The position numbers and the translations under genes were made by a program. From JBCCEV01 sp039030125 (GTDB lineage Bacteria; Pseudomonadota; Gammaproteobacteria; Ga0077536): 25,376 nucleotides of DNA. The stretch's first letter is position 1; the number at the start of each line of letters is the position of its first letter. This document shows, one piece after another, positions 17,454 through 24,049 of the stretch. The notes below the pieces were generated by a model. It worked only from the letters and a program-made list of their open reading frames with translations, did not search any database and was not told where the DNA came from. Location of the stretch: contig JBCCEV010000048.1 in assembly GCA_039030125.1 (NCBI GenBank), positions 1 to 25,376 of the forward strand, given 5' to 3'.

Positions 17454-17681
17454 GCAAAGAACAATCAGTTCGCAACATTAGCCTGTTGCTACGACGTCCA
17501 GCTTTGCTGGATAAACTCCCACTCCTGATTTCTCCGCGCCGGGCCCAGACTGCGGCGTTAGATCCAGCTCCGCTGGGCTCGCAACGCCCTAAGTGATAAA
17601 GATCTCCGCGCTGCAACTGTGGTCCCTCGTCGGGTTTCGCCGCGTCCACCCTAGCTCGACGAAGATCCAGCTTCGCTGGAC
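17454..17681. repeat. Intergenic repeat family, copy 4 (long form)
   Basis: Starts GCAAAGAACAATCAGTTC and carries three CCAGC-TYY-GCTGG mini-hairpins (17498-17510, 17564-17576, 17667-17679), including TTT and TTC loop variants. The variation is confined to the 3-base loops while the CCAGC/GCTGG arms stay intact across all five occurrences in the two copies. It ends 26 bp short of the crotonase stop codon. Confidence 0.75.
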
Positions 17682-17707
17682 TGGCACCTGAGCGCGGACT
17701 CGGAAAA

Positions 17708-18499
17708 TCAGTCGGGATAGTTCGCGGTGCGTTTTTCTAAAAACGCGCTAATACCTTCTTCGAAAAACCCCGCGCTGGCGCACAAGATCTGGCCGCGGTC
17801 TTCAAGCGCGACGGCGGCATCCAAGCTCGGCGCGTCGATAGCGAGCTGCAAACCTTCCTTGGTAAATCGCAATCCTAGAGGTGAGGTTGAGAGCATGTCG
17901 TTCGCCATGGCGCGGCCAGCATCATCAAGCGCATCAACCTCAACCACTTCGGAGACCAAACCGAGAGCCAACGCGCGCTCCGCGTTCACCATGCGCCCGG
18001 TCATCATCATTTCAGAAGCCGCGGAGCGCCCTATGGTGCGCGGCAGAAAGTAACTGATCCCAACATCACACCCGGTTAGCCCTACTTTCACCATCGCAAC
18101 ATTGAACTTGGCATTCGATGCAGCGATACGAACGTCCGAAGCCAGCGCGAACGCCAAACCGCCGCCCGTCGCAGCGCCGTGCGCAAGATTGATAATCGGT
18201 TGCGGGCACCGCCGCATGCGCATAAAGATCTCAGAGACCTGACGCTGGGCACGTATCCCCTTAACTGGTCCTTGGGAGACGGCGTCTGCTTCTTTGATGT
18301 CGTAACCTGCGCAAAATGCGCGGCCCGCGCCTTTGAGGAGCACCACTCGCACGTCGTGGCGGGTACTCAAGCCAACAAAGTAGTCCTGTAGCTCATCGCA
18401 CATCCGCGGGTTAATGCCATTGAGACGCTCCGGACGGTTTAGCACCAGCCATTCAATGGCACCTTCATTGCGGGCCTCGATCGTCTCGTAATCCATCAT
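17708..18499 (-). CDS. Enoyl-CoA hydratase/isomerase (crotonase) family protein lacking both canonical glutamates
   Basis: 263 residues, normal crotonase length. The oxyanion-hole and core motif is GAATGGGLAFALASDVRIA, followed by FNVAMVKVGLTGCDVGISYF and LPRTIGRSAASEMMMTGRMV. Aligned to rat mitochondrial hydratase, the two catalytic glutamates (E144 and E164) fall on Ala (GGG-L-A) and Met (VA-M-VK), so classical syn-hydration is unlikely. An Asp in GCDVGIS is near the place of the dienoyl-CoA isomerase Asp. It may be an isomerase, hydrolase or C-C bond lyase acting on an unusual acyl-CoA. ATG 18499 follows GGAGG by 5 bases; a second ATG comes directly after. It is alone on its strand and divergent from selD. 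Confidence 0.88.
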   Translation of the reverse strand: MMDYETIEARNEGAIEWLVLNRPERLNGINPRMCDELQDYFVGLSTRHDVRVVLLKGAGRAFCAGYDIKEADAVSQGPVKGIRAQRQVSEIFMRMRRCPQPIINLAHGAATGGGLAFALASDVRIAASNAKFNVAMVKVGLTGCDVGISYFLPRTIGRSAASEMMMTGRMVNAERALALGLVSEVVEVDALDDAGRAMANDMLSTSPLGLRFTKEGLQLAIDAPSLDAAVALEDRGQILCASAGFFEEGISAFLEKRTANYPD

Positions 18500-18639
18500 T
18501 CTTCCCTCCGCCTTTCGTGGTCTATAGTGAAATTAATCGACCGTATTTTAAGTCAAGCGCACTCGATAGCCCGCAACCCTCGTTTAGCGTTAGCATGCAG
18601 ACCCCGTTCGGTTCGCGTTAACCCACCCATTGTAGTTTT

Positions 18640-20865
18640 ATGCAGCACACCCCGGTTGTTCGAGAACTTGTCCTGATCGGCGGCGGTCATGCGCATGTGC
18701 AGGTCCTCAAACGCTTTGCCATGCGCCCGCTGGGCGGGGTGCGGGTTACTTTAGTTAGTCGCGAGGCGCATACCCCCTACTCGGGGATGCTCCCGGGTTT
18801 AGTCGCCGGGCATTATTCCTTTGACGAGTCGCATATCGACTTGGCGCCTTTGGCCCGGTTCGCCACCGCCCGTTTTATTCATGATGAAGTCACGGGACTC
18901 GATCCTGTAGCTAAAACTATCGAAACCCGCACCCACCCGCCCTTGCGCTACGACTTGCTCTCTATCGATATTGGCTCGGCGCCATCGGTTGCTGTTCCCG
19001 GTTCGAGCGAATATGCCGTTCCCGTAAAACCGGTGAGTCGCTTCAATACAGACTGGGTGCAAGCAAAACAGCGGATCCTAAACACCCAAGGCCCTCAGAC
19101 GATCGCTGTAGTCGGTGGCGGCGCTGGCGGCGTTGAACTACTGCTGAGTATTCGCCAAGCGTTGTTGAGTGCGGAACCCAGCGCAAACCTATCGTTCTCA
19201 CTGCTGACCTCGGGAGCCGACCTACTTGCGGGTCACAACGGTAAAGTTCGCAAAGCCTTCGGTAGCTTATTCAAGCAGCGCCAAATACAGATCGTTTCCA
19301 ACGCCGAAGTAAGCCGCGTCGAAGCCGGTAAGTTGGTCGTCGCCAACGGTGATGAATATGAAGCGGATGAGATCTTTTGGGTGACCCAGGCAGCAGCACA
19401 ACAATGGCCCGGTGACGCCGGTCTGGCGGTGGATGAGAATGGTTTTATACGAGTAGATGCTTGCCTGCGTTCGATCAATTTCCCAGACGTTTTCGCTTGC
19501 GGTGATATCGCCGCCGTCGATCCGCATCCGCGACCGAAATCCGGCGTGTTCGCGGTTCGTCAAGGGCCGCCCCTGACCGACAACCTAAAACGTCAATTAA
19601 TGGGCCGCGAACCCAAACCCTTTGCGCCGCAGAAGGCTTTTTTAAGCCTGATCAGCACCGGTGATAAGAACGCGATCGCTTCACGCAATAACTGGTCTGT
19701 TCAAGGCCGCTGGGTGTGGCACTGGAAAGACTGGATCGACCGTCGCTTCATGCGCAAATTTAACCGGCTTCCAGAAATGGACCCGCGGGCCATGTCCAAA
19801 AATGCGCAGTCGCTCAGTGATCCGCTGCTTGAGGAACCAATGCACTGTGCCGGTTGCGGCTCTAAGGTCGCGGCCGAAACATTAAGCGCCGCGCTCGCCG
19901 ATCTTAAACCGGTGAGCAACGATCGCGTGCGGATCGGGTTAGCGCAGAGCGATGACGCCGCGGTGGTCGCGCCGGCGCGTGACGATACCTTGCAAGTGCA
20001 CACCGTTGATCAGTTCCGGGCGATGGTTTCCGACCCTTACCTGTTTGGTAAGCTCACCGCGCACCATTGCTTGAACGATATCTTCGCAATGGGCGCCACA
20101 CCAGAAACGGCACTGGCAATCGTGACCTTGCCACACGGCTCAACACCGATCGTGAAACACGATCTGAAACTCGTGATGCACGGTGCCGTTGAGGTTCTCA
20201 ACGAAGCCCAAACGACCTTGGTCGGGGGGCATACCAACGAAGGCCCCGAGATGGCGCTGGGGTTTGCCGTTAACGGATCGATAGCCGAGGCGGCCCTTGA
20301 AGAAATGAATGGGCCACAATCTGAGCAATCGATCATTCTCACTCGCCCGCTGGGCAGCGGCGTGCTCTTTGCGGGGGACATGCGCGCAAAAGCCAAAAGC
20401 CGCTGGTTAGACGCGGCCATTGAAGAAATGTTGCTTTCCAACCGTCTGTTCGCCGCCATCGTTCGCGAGCATGGGGCAAGCGCGATTAAAGACGTCACGG
20501 GTTTTGGCCTGATCGGCCACCTAGGCGAAATGCTGCGCTCAAGCGACGTGCAGGCCATACTTGATCTCCATTCGGTGCCGATTTACGCGGGCGCAAAGGA
20601 GCTTTTAGCGGCAAATATCGAAAGCTCGCTCCAGATCGATAACGAAAAACAACTTGCGAATGCCGACCTTGGCCACTTCGCTCGGGAAGACCCGCTGGTG
20701 AAACTTGCCTGTGATCCACAGACTTGCGGCGGCTTGCTTGCCTGCATACCAAGCGCCAATGCCGCCCAGGCGCTGCACGATTTGCACGCCGCCGGCGCCC
20801 GCCATTCGGCCGTTGTGGGTTCGTTGCATGCGCCACGTGGCAAGCGGAAAATCCAATTCCAGTAG
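18640..20865 (+). CDS. selD: Flavoprotein (NADH dehydrogenase-like)-selenide, water dikinase fusion
   Basis: 741 residues in two parts. Residues 1-~380 are a pyridine-nucleotide-disulfide/NDH-2-type flavoprotein: LVLIGGGHAHVQVLKRF (FAD, ~11-27), TPYSGMLPGLVAGHY, IAVVGGGAGGVELLLS (NAD(P), ~155-170), DVFACGDIAAV (C-terminal FAD motif). Residues ~400-741 are SelD: MHCAGCGSKV with catalytic Cys406 and Lys409 (both standard, so SelD itself is not a selenoprotein here), QSDDAAVV, HCLNDIFAMGA, VGGHTNEGPEMALGF, DVTGFGLIGHLGEM and DPQTCGGLL. SelD makes selenophosphate from selenide and ATP. The flavoprotein half may channel reducing power to selenium reduction; this fusion is known in several bacteria but its role is unsettled. 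No strong Shine-Dalgarno is seen at ATG 18640. It is the first gene of the selenium operon, with the selenoprotein 76 bp downstream. Confidence 0.93.
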   Translation: MQHTPVVRELVLIGGGHAHVQVLKRFAMRPLGGVRVTLVSREAHTPYSGMLPGLVAGHYSFDESHIDLAPLARFATARFIHDEVTGLDPVAKTIETRTHPPLRYDLLSIDIGSAPSVAVPGSSEYAVPVKPVSRFNTDWVQAKQRILNTQGPQTIAVVGGGAGGVELLLSIRQALLSAEPSANLSFSLLTSGADLLAGHNGKVRKAFGSLFKQRQIQIVSNAEVSRVEAGKLVVANGDEYEADEIFWVTQAAAQQWPGDAGLAVDENGFIRVDACLRSINFPDVFACGDIAAVDPHPRPKSGVFAVRQGPPLTDNLKRQLMGREPKPFAPQKAFLSLISTGDKNAIASRNNWSVQGRWVWHWKDWIDRRFMRKFNRLPEMDPRAMSKNAQSLSDPLLEEPMHCAGCGSKVAAETLSAALADLKPVSNDRVRIGLAQSDDAAVVAPARDDTLQVHTVDQFRAMVSDPYLFGKLTAHHCLNDIFAMGATPETALAIVTLPHGSTPIVKHDLKLVMHGAVEVLNEAQTTLVGGHTNEGPEMALGFAVNGSIAEAALEEMNGPQSEQSIILTRPLGSGVLFAGDMRAKAKSRWLDAAIEEMLLSNRLFAAIVREHGASAIKDVTGFGLIGHLGEMLRSSDVQAILDLHSVPIYAGAKELLAANIESSLQIDNEKQLANADLGHFAREDPLVKLACDPQTCGGLLACIPSANAAQALHDLHAAGARHSAVVGSLHAPRGKRKIQFQ

Positions 20866-20941
20866 CAGTTGACCCTGTCTTTCACCAGCGCCTAGACTGC
20901 CGGGCGCTAATTGCAACATCACAATAAAGAAGGATCATTTC

Positions 20942-22147
20942 ATGGCACGCATGAGCGAAATGCCCGAAGGTCTTGCCAAGCTCCTCAAGGGATTGGAGTG
21001 CCAGGCTCCCCCAACCGCTTCGTTTGTCACCGGCAAGCCCTTGACCGCAAGACGAGTGGCCATTATCTCGACCGCCGGATTACAGCGTCGCGGTGAGAAA
21101 CCATTTTCGCTGGGTGCCAGCGACTACCGAGTGATCCCAAGCGATCTGCCCGCTTCGGATTTGGTCATGAGCCATGTCTCCTCCAACTTCGACCGCAACG
21201 GTTTCCAAGAAGATGTTAATGTCGTGTTCCCCATCGAACGTTTGCGCGAACTCGCAAATGAGGGGGTGATTGGTTCAGTTGCCGAGTTCCATTATTCATT
21301 CATGGGTGCGACCGATCCCAACGACATGGCCGAGACCGTCGATCAACTTGCACCGATACTCAAAAACGACGGCGTCGACGCGGTACTACTGGCACCTGTA
21401 TGACCCTTTTGTACGCGCGCCGTGAGCGGGCTTGGTCATCATTTCGAAAACGCTGGTATCGCATCGGTATCGATCTCACTGGTGCGTCCGCACACCGAGG
21501 CCATTAATCCGCCGCGGGCATTGTGGGTGCCGTTTCAACTGGGCCGGCCTTTTGGCTCACCGGGCGATGTGGAATTTCAAAAACGTGTGATCACCGCCGC
21601 TTTGAAGCTGCTTGAGGCTGATACGGGCCCACTGTTAGCCGATTTTCCAGATGACGAGCCGGATGCAACAAGCGGAGAGACAAGCTGGGTCTGCCCAGTT
21701 AATTTTGCCAAGCCCGAGGAAGAGGTTACCGGCCTTGCAGCTGTGCAAAAGGCGATGGACGATGAGCTTGCGCTATTCGAGCCCTGGTTCGAGCAATCCA
21801 TGGCTCGCCGCGGACGCACGGCTGGGGATACTAGCGGAATGAGTCAACAGGAAATGACCGCCTTCATTGCGGAATGTTTTAACGACCCCTTGCCCACGCA
21901 TGGCGATTTGCCTACTGCGGATTTGATTCGCCTGGTCGCCCACGATTTAAAAGCGTATCTGACCGAAGCCGTATCAGCGCAACCCGGCGCGGCAAAGGCC
22001 AACGATTTGAGCGACTGGTTTTGGAATGAAACCCAGGTCGGAGCAACACTACATCGCTTGCGCAAACGCTGCTTGGAATTCGACGACCAAGCGATGCAGG
22101 TGCTCGGTAACGTCTTGCTGGTCCCTTATGAATACCAACGACAATAG
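20942..22147 (+). CDS. Selenoprotein of the GrdB/PrdB-like (glycine/betaine/D-proline reductase B) family, Sec at in-frame UGA
   Basis: One gene of 402 codons interrupted at codon 154 by TGA (21401-21403). Upstream (20942) and downstream (from 21404) reading is in the same frame, with no indel needed. Residues before the UGA carry family blocks RVAIISTAGLQRRGEKPFSL, SDYRVIPSDLPASDLVMSH, DVNVVFPIERLRELANEGVI and VAEFHYSFMG. After DGVDAVLLAPV comes U-P-F-C, then GLGHHFENAGIASVSISLV and PPRALWVPFQLGRPFG. I recall Cys homologues with CPxC at this spot, so Sec replaces the first Cys of a redox pair. Residues ~240-401 form an extra C-terminal helical region (WVCPVNF, SDWFWNETQVG, GNVLLVPYEYQ). AAGGA precedes ATG 20942. 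Classical members reduce glycine, betaine or proline in clostridia; the substrate here is unknown. The CoA-transferase gene follows after 13 bp. Confidence 0.9.
21401..21403 (+). other. Predicted selenocysteine (UGA) codon
   Basis: TGA in frame within a continuous conserved protein; the context reads V-U-P-F-C. Support: same frame on both sides, continuous family similarity across the codon, the UxxC redox motif, and selD immediately upstream. An ordinary stop would leave the second half (21404-22147) without a start codon or ribosome-binding site next to its conserved N-terminal part. Confidence 0.88.
21401..21438 (+). promoter_or_regulatory. Candidate bacterial SECIS element
   Basis: UGACC (21401-21405) can pair with GGUCA (21434-21438), placing UGA at the base of a 38-nt hairpin, the architecture of E. 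coli fdhF. An apical GCC/GGC stem (21419-21421 / 21429-21431) exposes a loop GUGAGCG beginning with GU, 18 nt after the UGA, matching the usual need for G/GU early in the apical loop. The apical stem is only 3 bp and the interior loop is asymmetric, so the exact fold is tentative. Confidence 0.45.
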
Positions 22148-22160
22148 GTGATCCGCCGCG

Positions 22161-23360
22161 ATGGAGAACAATCGCCGCGCTGAGGGTCCGCGGGTTCTCG
22201 ATGGTGTAAGGGTTTTGGACTTCACCGCCGTGATCGCAGGACCCTACTGCACCCGCATGATGGCCGATCTGGGCGCTGAGGTTTTGAAGGTTGAGACGTT
22301 CGAGGGTGACCTGGTGCGCTTTGTGGAACCTTTGCGGGGCAAGACAAGTGCGATGTTCAGCGCACTCAATAGCGGCAAGAAAAGCCTGTCGCTCGATTTA
22401 AAAAACGCTGAGGCAACCAATATCGTACGACGGTTGGTACCGCACTACGACGTGGTCGTGGAGAATTTCAGTCCCGGGGTGATGAGACGACTGGGCCTCA
22501 ACTACGAAATACTAAGCGCCGAGAACTCAAGATTGATCATGTGTTCGATTTCAGGGTTTGGACAAACCGGCCCGGGTGCGGAGCGACCCGCCTACGCCCC
22601 AATCGTGCAAGCTTATAGTGGTTACGAAGATGTGACACGGCGCGCTCAAGGCGGGCTGGAGAAACCGCTCAACATGGGATTACCGGTGGGTGATACCAGC
22701 GCGTCGCTGCAGGCGCTCGGCGCAATCAACGCGGCGCTGTTCTACCGTGAACGAACCGGCATAGGACAGTACATTGACATCTCCATGCTCGACACGGTCC
22801 TGTCAACGATGGCTAAGGACTTTCAGATGGGTCAGCTACCGGGAACCCCGGATCGCAAATACGGGCCAGTCGCTACTAAGGATGGCTACATCATTGTGAT
22901 GCCGCTCAATCCCCGGCACTTCGAAAGTTTGGCAGTGTGTATCGAGCAACCCGATTTGGTGGATGATCCCCGCTTTTCGACGACGACAGCGCGGATCCGA
23001 AATTATGACCAGCTCTACCCAATCGTCGAGGCCTGGTCGACAACCCACCAAAGTGCGGATGCACTTGCGAAACTGGAAGCGGCAAAGATCCCGTGCGGGC
23101 CGTACTTAACGATTTCCGAGGTGGCAAACGACCCGCAGCTCACGCATCGGAACATGATTACAGCGATCGAAGACGCTGAAGGTGAGCTACGCGCACCCAA
23201 CACGCCTTTCCTGTTTTCCGAAACTCATGCCGCCGTGCAGCCCAAGGTGGCGCAGATCGGTGAGCACAATGAGGAAATTTTATGCGGCAACCTGGGACTG
23301 AGCGCGGCCGAGTTCGCTCACCTACGCGACAGCGGGGTGGTAGGCCCATCGCCAAGCTGA
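22161..23360 (+). CDS. Class III (CaiB/BaiF family) CoA-transferase
   Basis: 399 residues, standard length. It opens with LDGVRVLDFTAVIAGPYCTRMMADLGAEVLKVE, the family's N-terminal signature (in pieces: VRVLDFT, AGPYCTRMMADLGA). Then come VVENFSPGVMRRLGLNY, CSISGFGQTGPGAERPAYAP, and GLPVGDTSASLQALGAINAA with the catalytic Asp of the GD motif that forms the acyl-aspartyl intermediate. These enzymes move CoA between carboxylic acids without free intermediates; the substrate is not determined. ATG 22161 is 13 bp after the selenoprotein stop, so the two are in one operon with selD. That context suggests a CoA ester as substrate or product of the selenoprotein's reaction, an inference. A 7-bp hairpin (23379-23395) lies shortly after the stop. 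Confidence 0.9.
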   Translation: MENNRRAEGPRVLDGVRVLDFTAVIAGPYCTRMMADLGAEVLKVETFEGDLVRFVEPLRGKTSAMFSALNSGKKSLSLDLKNAEATNIVRRLVPHYDVVVENFSPGVMRRLGLNYEILSAENSRLIMCSISGFGQTGPGAERPAYAPIVQAYSGYEDVTRRAQGGLEKPLNMGLPVGDTSASLQALGAINAALFYRERTGIGQYIDISMLDTVLSTMAKDFQMGQLPGTPDRKYGPVATKDGYIIVMPLNPRHFESLAVCIEQPDLVDDPRFSTTTARIRNYDQLYPIVEAWSTTHQSADALAKLEAAKIPCGPYLTISEVANDPQLTHRNMITAIEDAEGELRAPNTPFLFSETHAAVQPKVAQIGEHNEEILCGNLGLSAAEFAHLRDSGVVGPSPS

Positions 23361-23378
23361 ACTCACCAAGCGTCCGGT

Positions 23379-23395
23379 TGCTCGCCCTGCGAGCA
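23379..23395 (+). terminator. Hairpin after the selenium operon
   Basis: TGCTCGC (23379-23385), loop CCT, GCGAGCA (23389-23395), 19 bp past the CoA-transferase stop. No U-run follows, so a terminator role is only suggested by position. Confidence 0.35.
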
Positions 23396-23421
23396 TCGTC
23401 GCAAATAGGATTCACTCATTC

Positions 23422-23440
23422 AGGTTCGGTTAACCAACCT
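23422..23440. repeat. Inverted repeat AGGTT/AACCT around a GGTTAACC palindrome
   Basis: AGGTT at 23422-23426 and AACCT at 23436-23440 enclose GGTTAACC (23428-23435). It lies 70-90 bp upstream of the glycine-zipper gene, where an operator could act. No regulator is identified. Confidence 0.25.
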
Positions 23441-23511
23441 CCCACTAAGCTTCCTTCCAACACCGCAGATTGCGGATATCAATAGTTGCTTCGTAATGAA
23501 GGAGGGAGCAG

Positions 23512-23979
23512 ATGAAATCAACGAGTCACAAAGCCAACGCTGTGAGAGTTCTTTTAGGTGCTGGCGCGGCTGCGCTTTTGTGCACGAGCGCGCCGGTGTT
23601 CGCTAATGGCGCCGTGCAGCACGAACATCACCACTATTATCACAATGGGCAAGGGCCGCACGCGCCCCAGTGCAACACCGCCCCGACCCGATACGGCGGT
23701 CAACCTTATTACGCCCCGCATGGGTATGCCTACTCGCCCGCGCCAGCACCCGGCGGTTACGGCTACGGCTCGCCGCCAGCACGGGGGTGGGGTCACGGCC
23801 ATGGCCGTTACGCACCCAGTTACGGGCGCGGCTACGCCGGTAACGGCATTACGGTTAAAAATGCTATCGGCGGTGCCATTGGCGGTTGGGCCGGGTCGCA
23901 GGTCGGCAGCGGCAGTGGTCAGCTTGCGGCAACGGCGATCGGCACCCTGCTGGGTTATGGCTTAGGCAATCGCTTCTGA
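23512..23979 (+). CDS. Secreted or outer-membrane Gly/Tyr/His-rich protein with glycine-zipper 2TM domain
   Basis: 155 residues. Residues 1-31 are a Sec signal peptide (basic MKSTSHKANAVR, then VLLGAGAAALLCTSAPVFA, cleavage after A-F-A). The middle is low complexity: His-rich (HEHHHYYHNG) and then Gly/Tyr/Pro-rich repeats (PAPAPGGYGYGSPPARGWGH). The last ~45 residues are a glycine-zipper pair: VKNAIGGAIGGWAGSQVG and ATAIGTLLGYGLGNRF, like the 17-kDa surface antigen/SlyB-type domain. There is no lipobox Cys at the predicted cleavage site, so it is not an obvious lipoprotein. A strong ribosome-binding site (AAGGAGG, six bases before ATG) and a strong terminator imply good expression as a single-gene unit. 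The His/Tyr-rich middle could bind metal; that is speculation. Confidence 0.85.
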   Translation: MKSTSHKANAVRVLLGAGAAALLCTSAPVFANGAVQHEHHHYYHNGQGPHAPQCNTAPTRYGGQPYYAPHGYAYSPAPAPGGYGYGSPPARGWGHGHGRYAPSYGRGYAGNGITVKNAIGGAIGGWAGSQVGSGSGQLAATAIGTLLGYGLGNRF

Positions 23980-24004
23980 GCGTCCCGGTCTTCAAAGAAG
24001 ACGA

Positions 24005-24032
24005 GAACCCCGCAGATGCGGGGTTCTTTTTT
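24005..24032 (+). terminator. Rho-independent terminator of the glycine-zipper gene
   Basis: GAACCCCGC (24005-24013), loop AGAT, GCGGGGTTC (24018-24026), then six T (24027-24032). A perfect 9-bp GC-rich stem plus U-run, 26 bp past the stop codon. It could also slow transcription leaving intI on the other strand. Confidence 0.92.
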
Positions 24033-24049
24033 GTTCGAAGCGCCAGACT

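Noticed and set aside
17359..17649. 96-codon minus-strand frame with an internal AAKPDEGPQ duplication
   Set aside because: Its internal repeat is just the DNA repeat read in frame, and the hairpin arrays span it. There is no ribosome-binding site or recognisable protein.
20887..20908. AGCGCC/GGCGCT hairpin between selD and the selenoprotein gene
   Set aside because: A 6-bp stem with a 10-base loop and no U-run is too weak to call a terminator, and the downstream gene appears to be in the same operon.
21401..21421. Nonsense mutation or frameshift explaining the split gene
   Set aside because: Both halves are in the same frame, so no frameshift is needed. The UGA falls exactly at a redox Cys position next to another Cys, and selD is adjacent. 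Sec decoding is the simpler reading.
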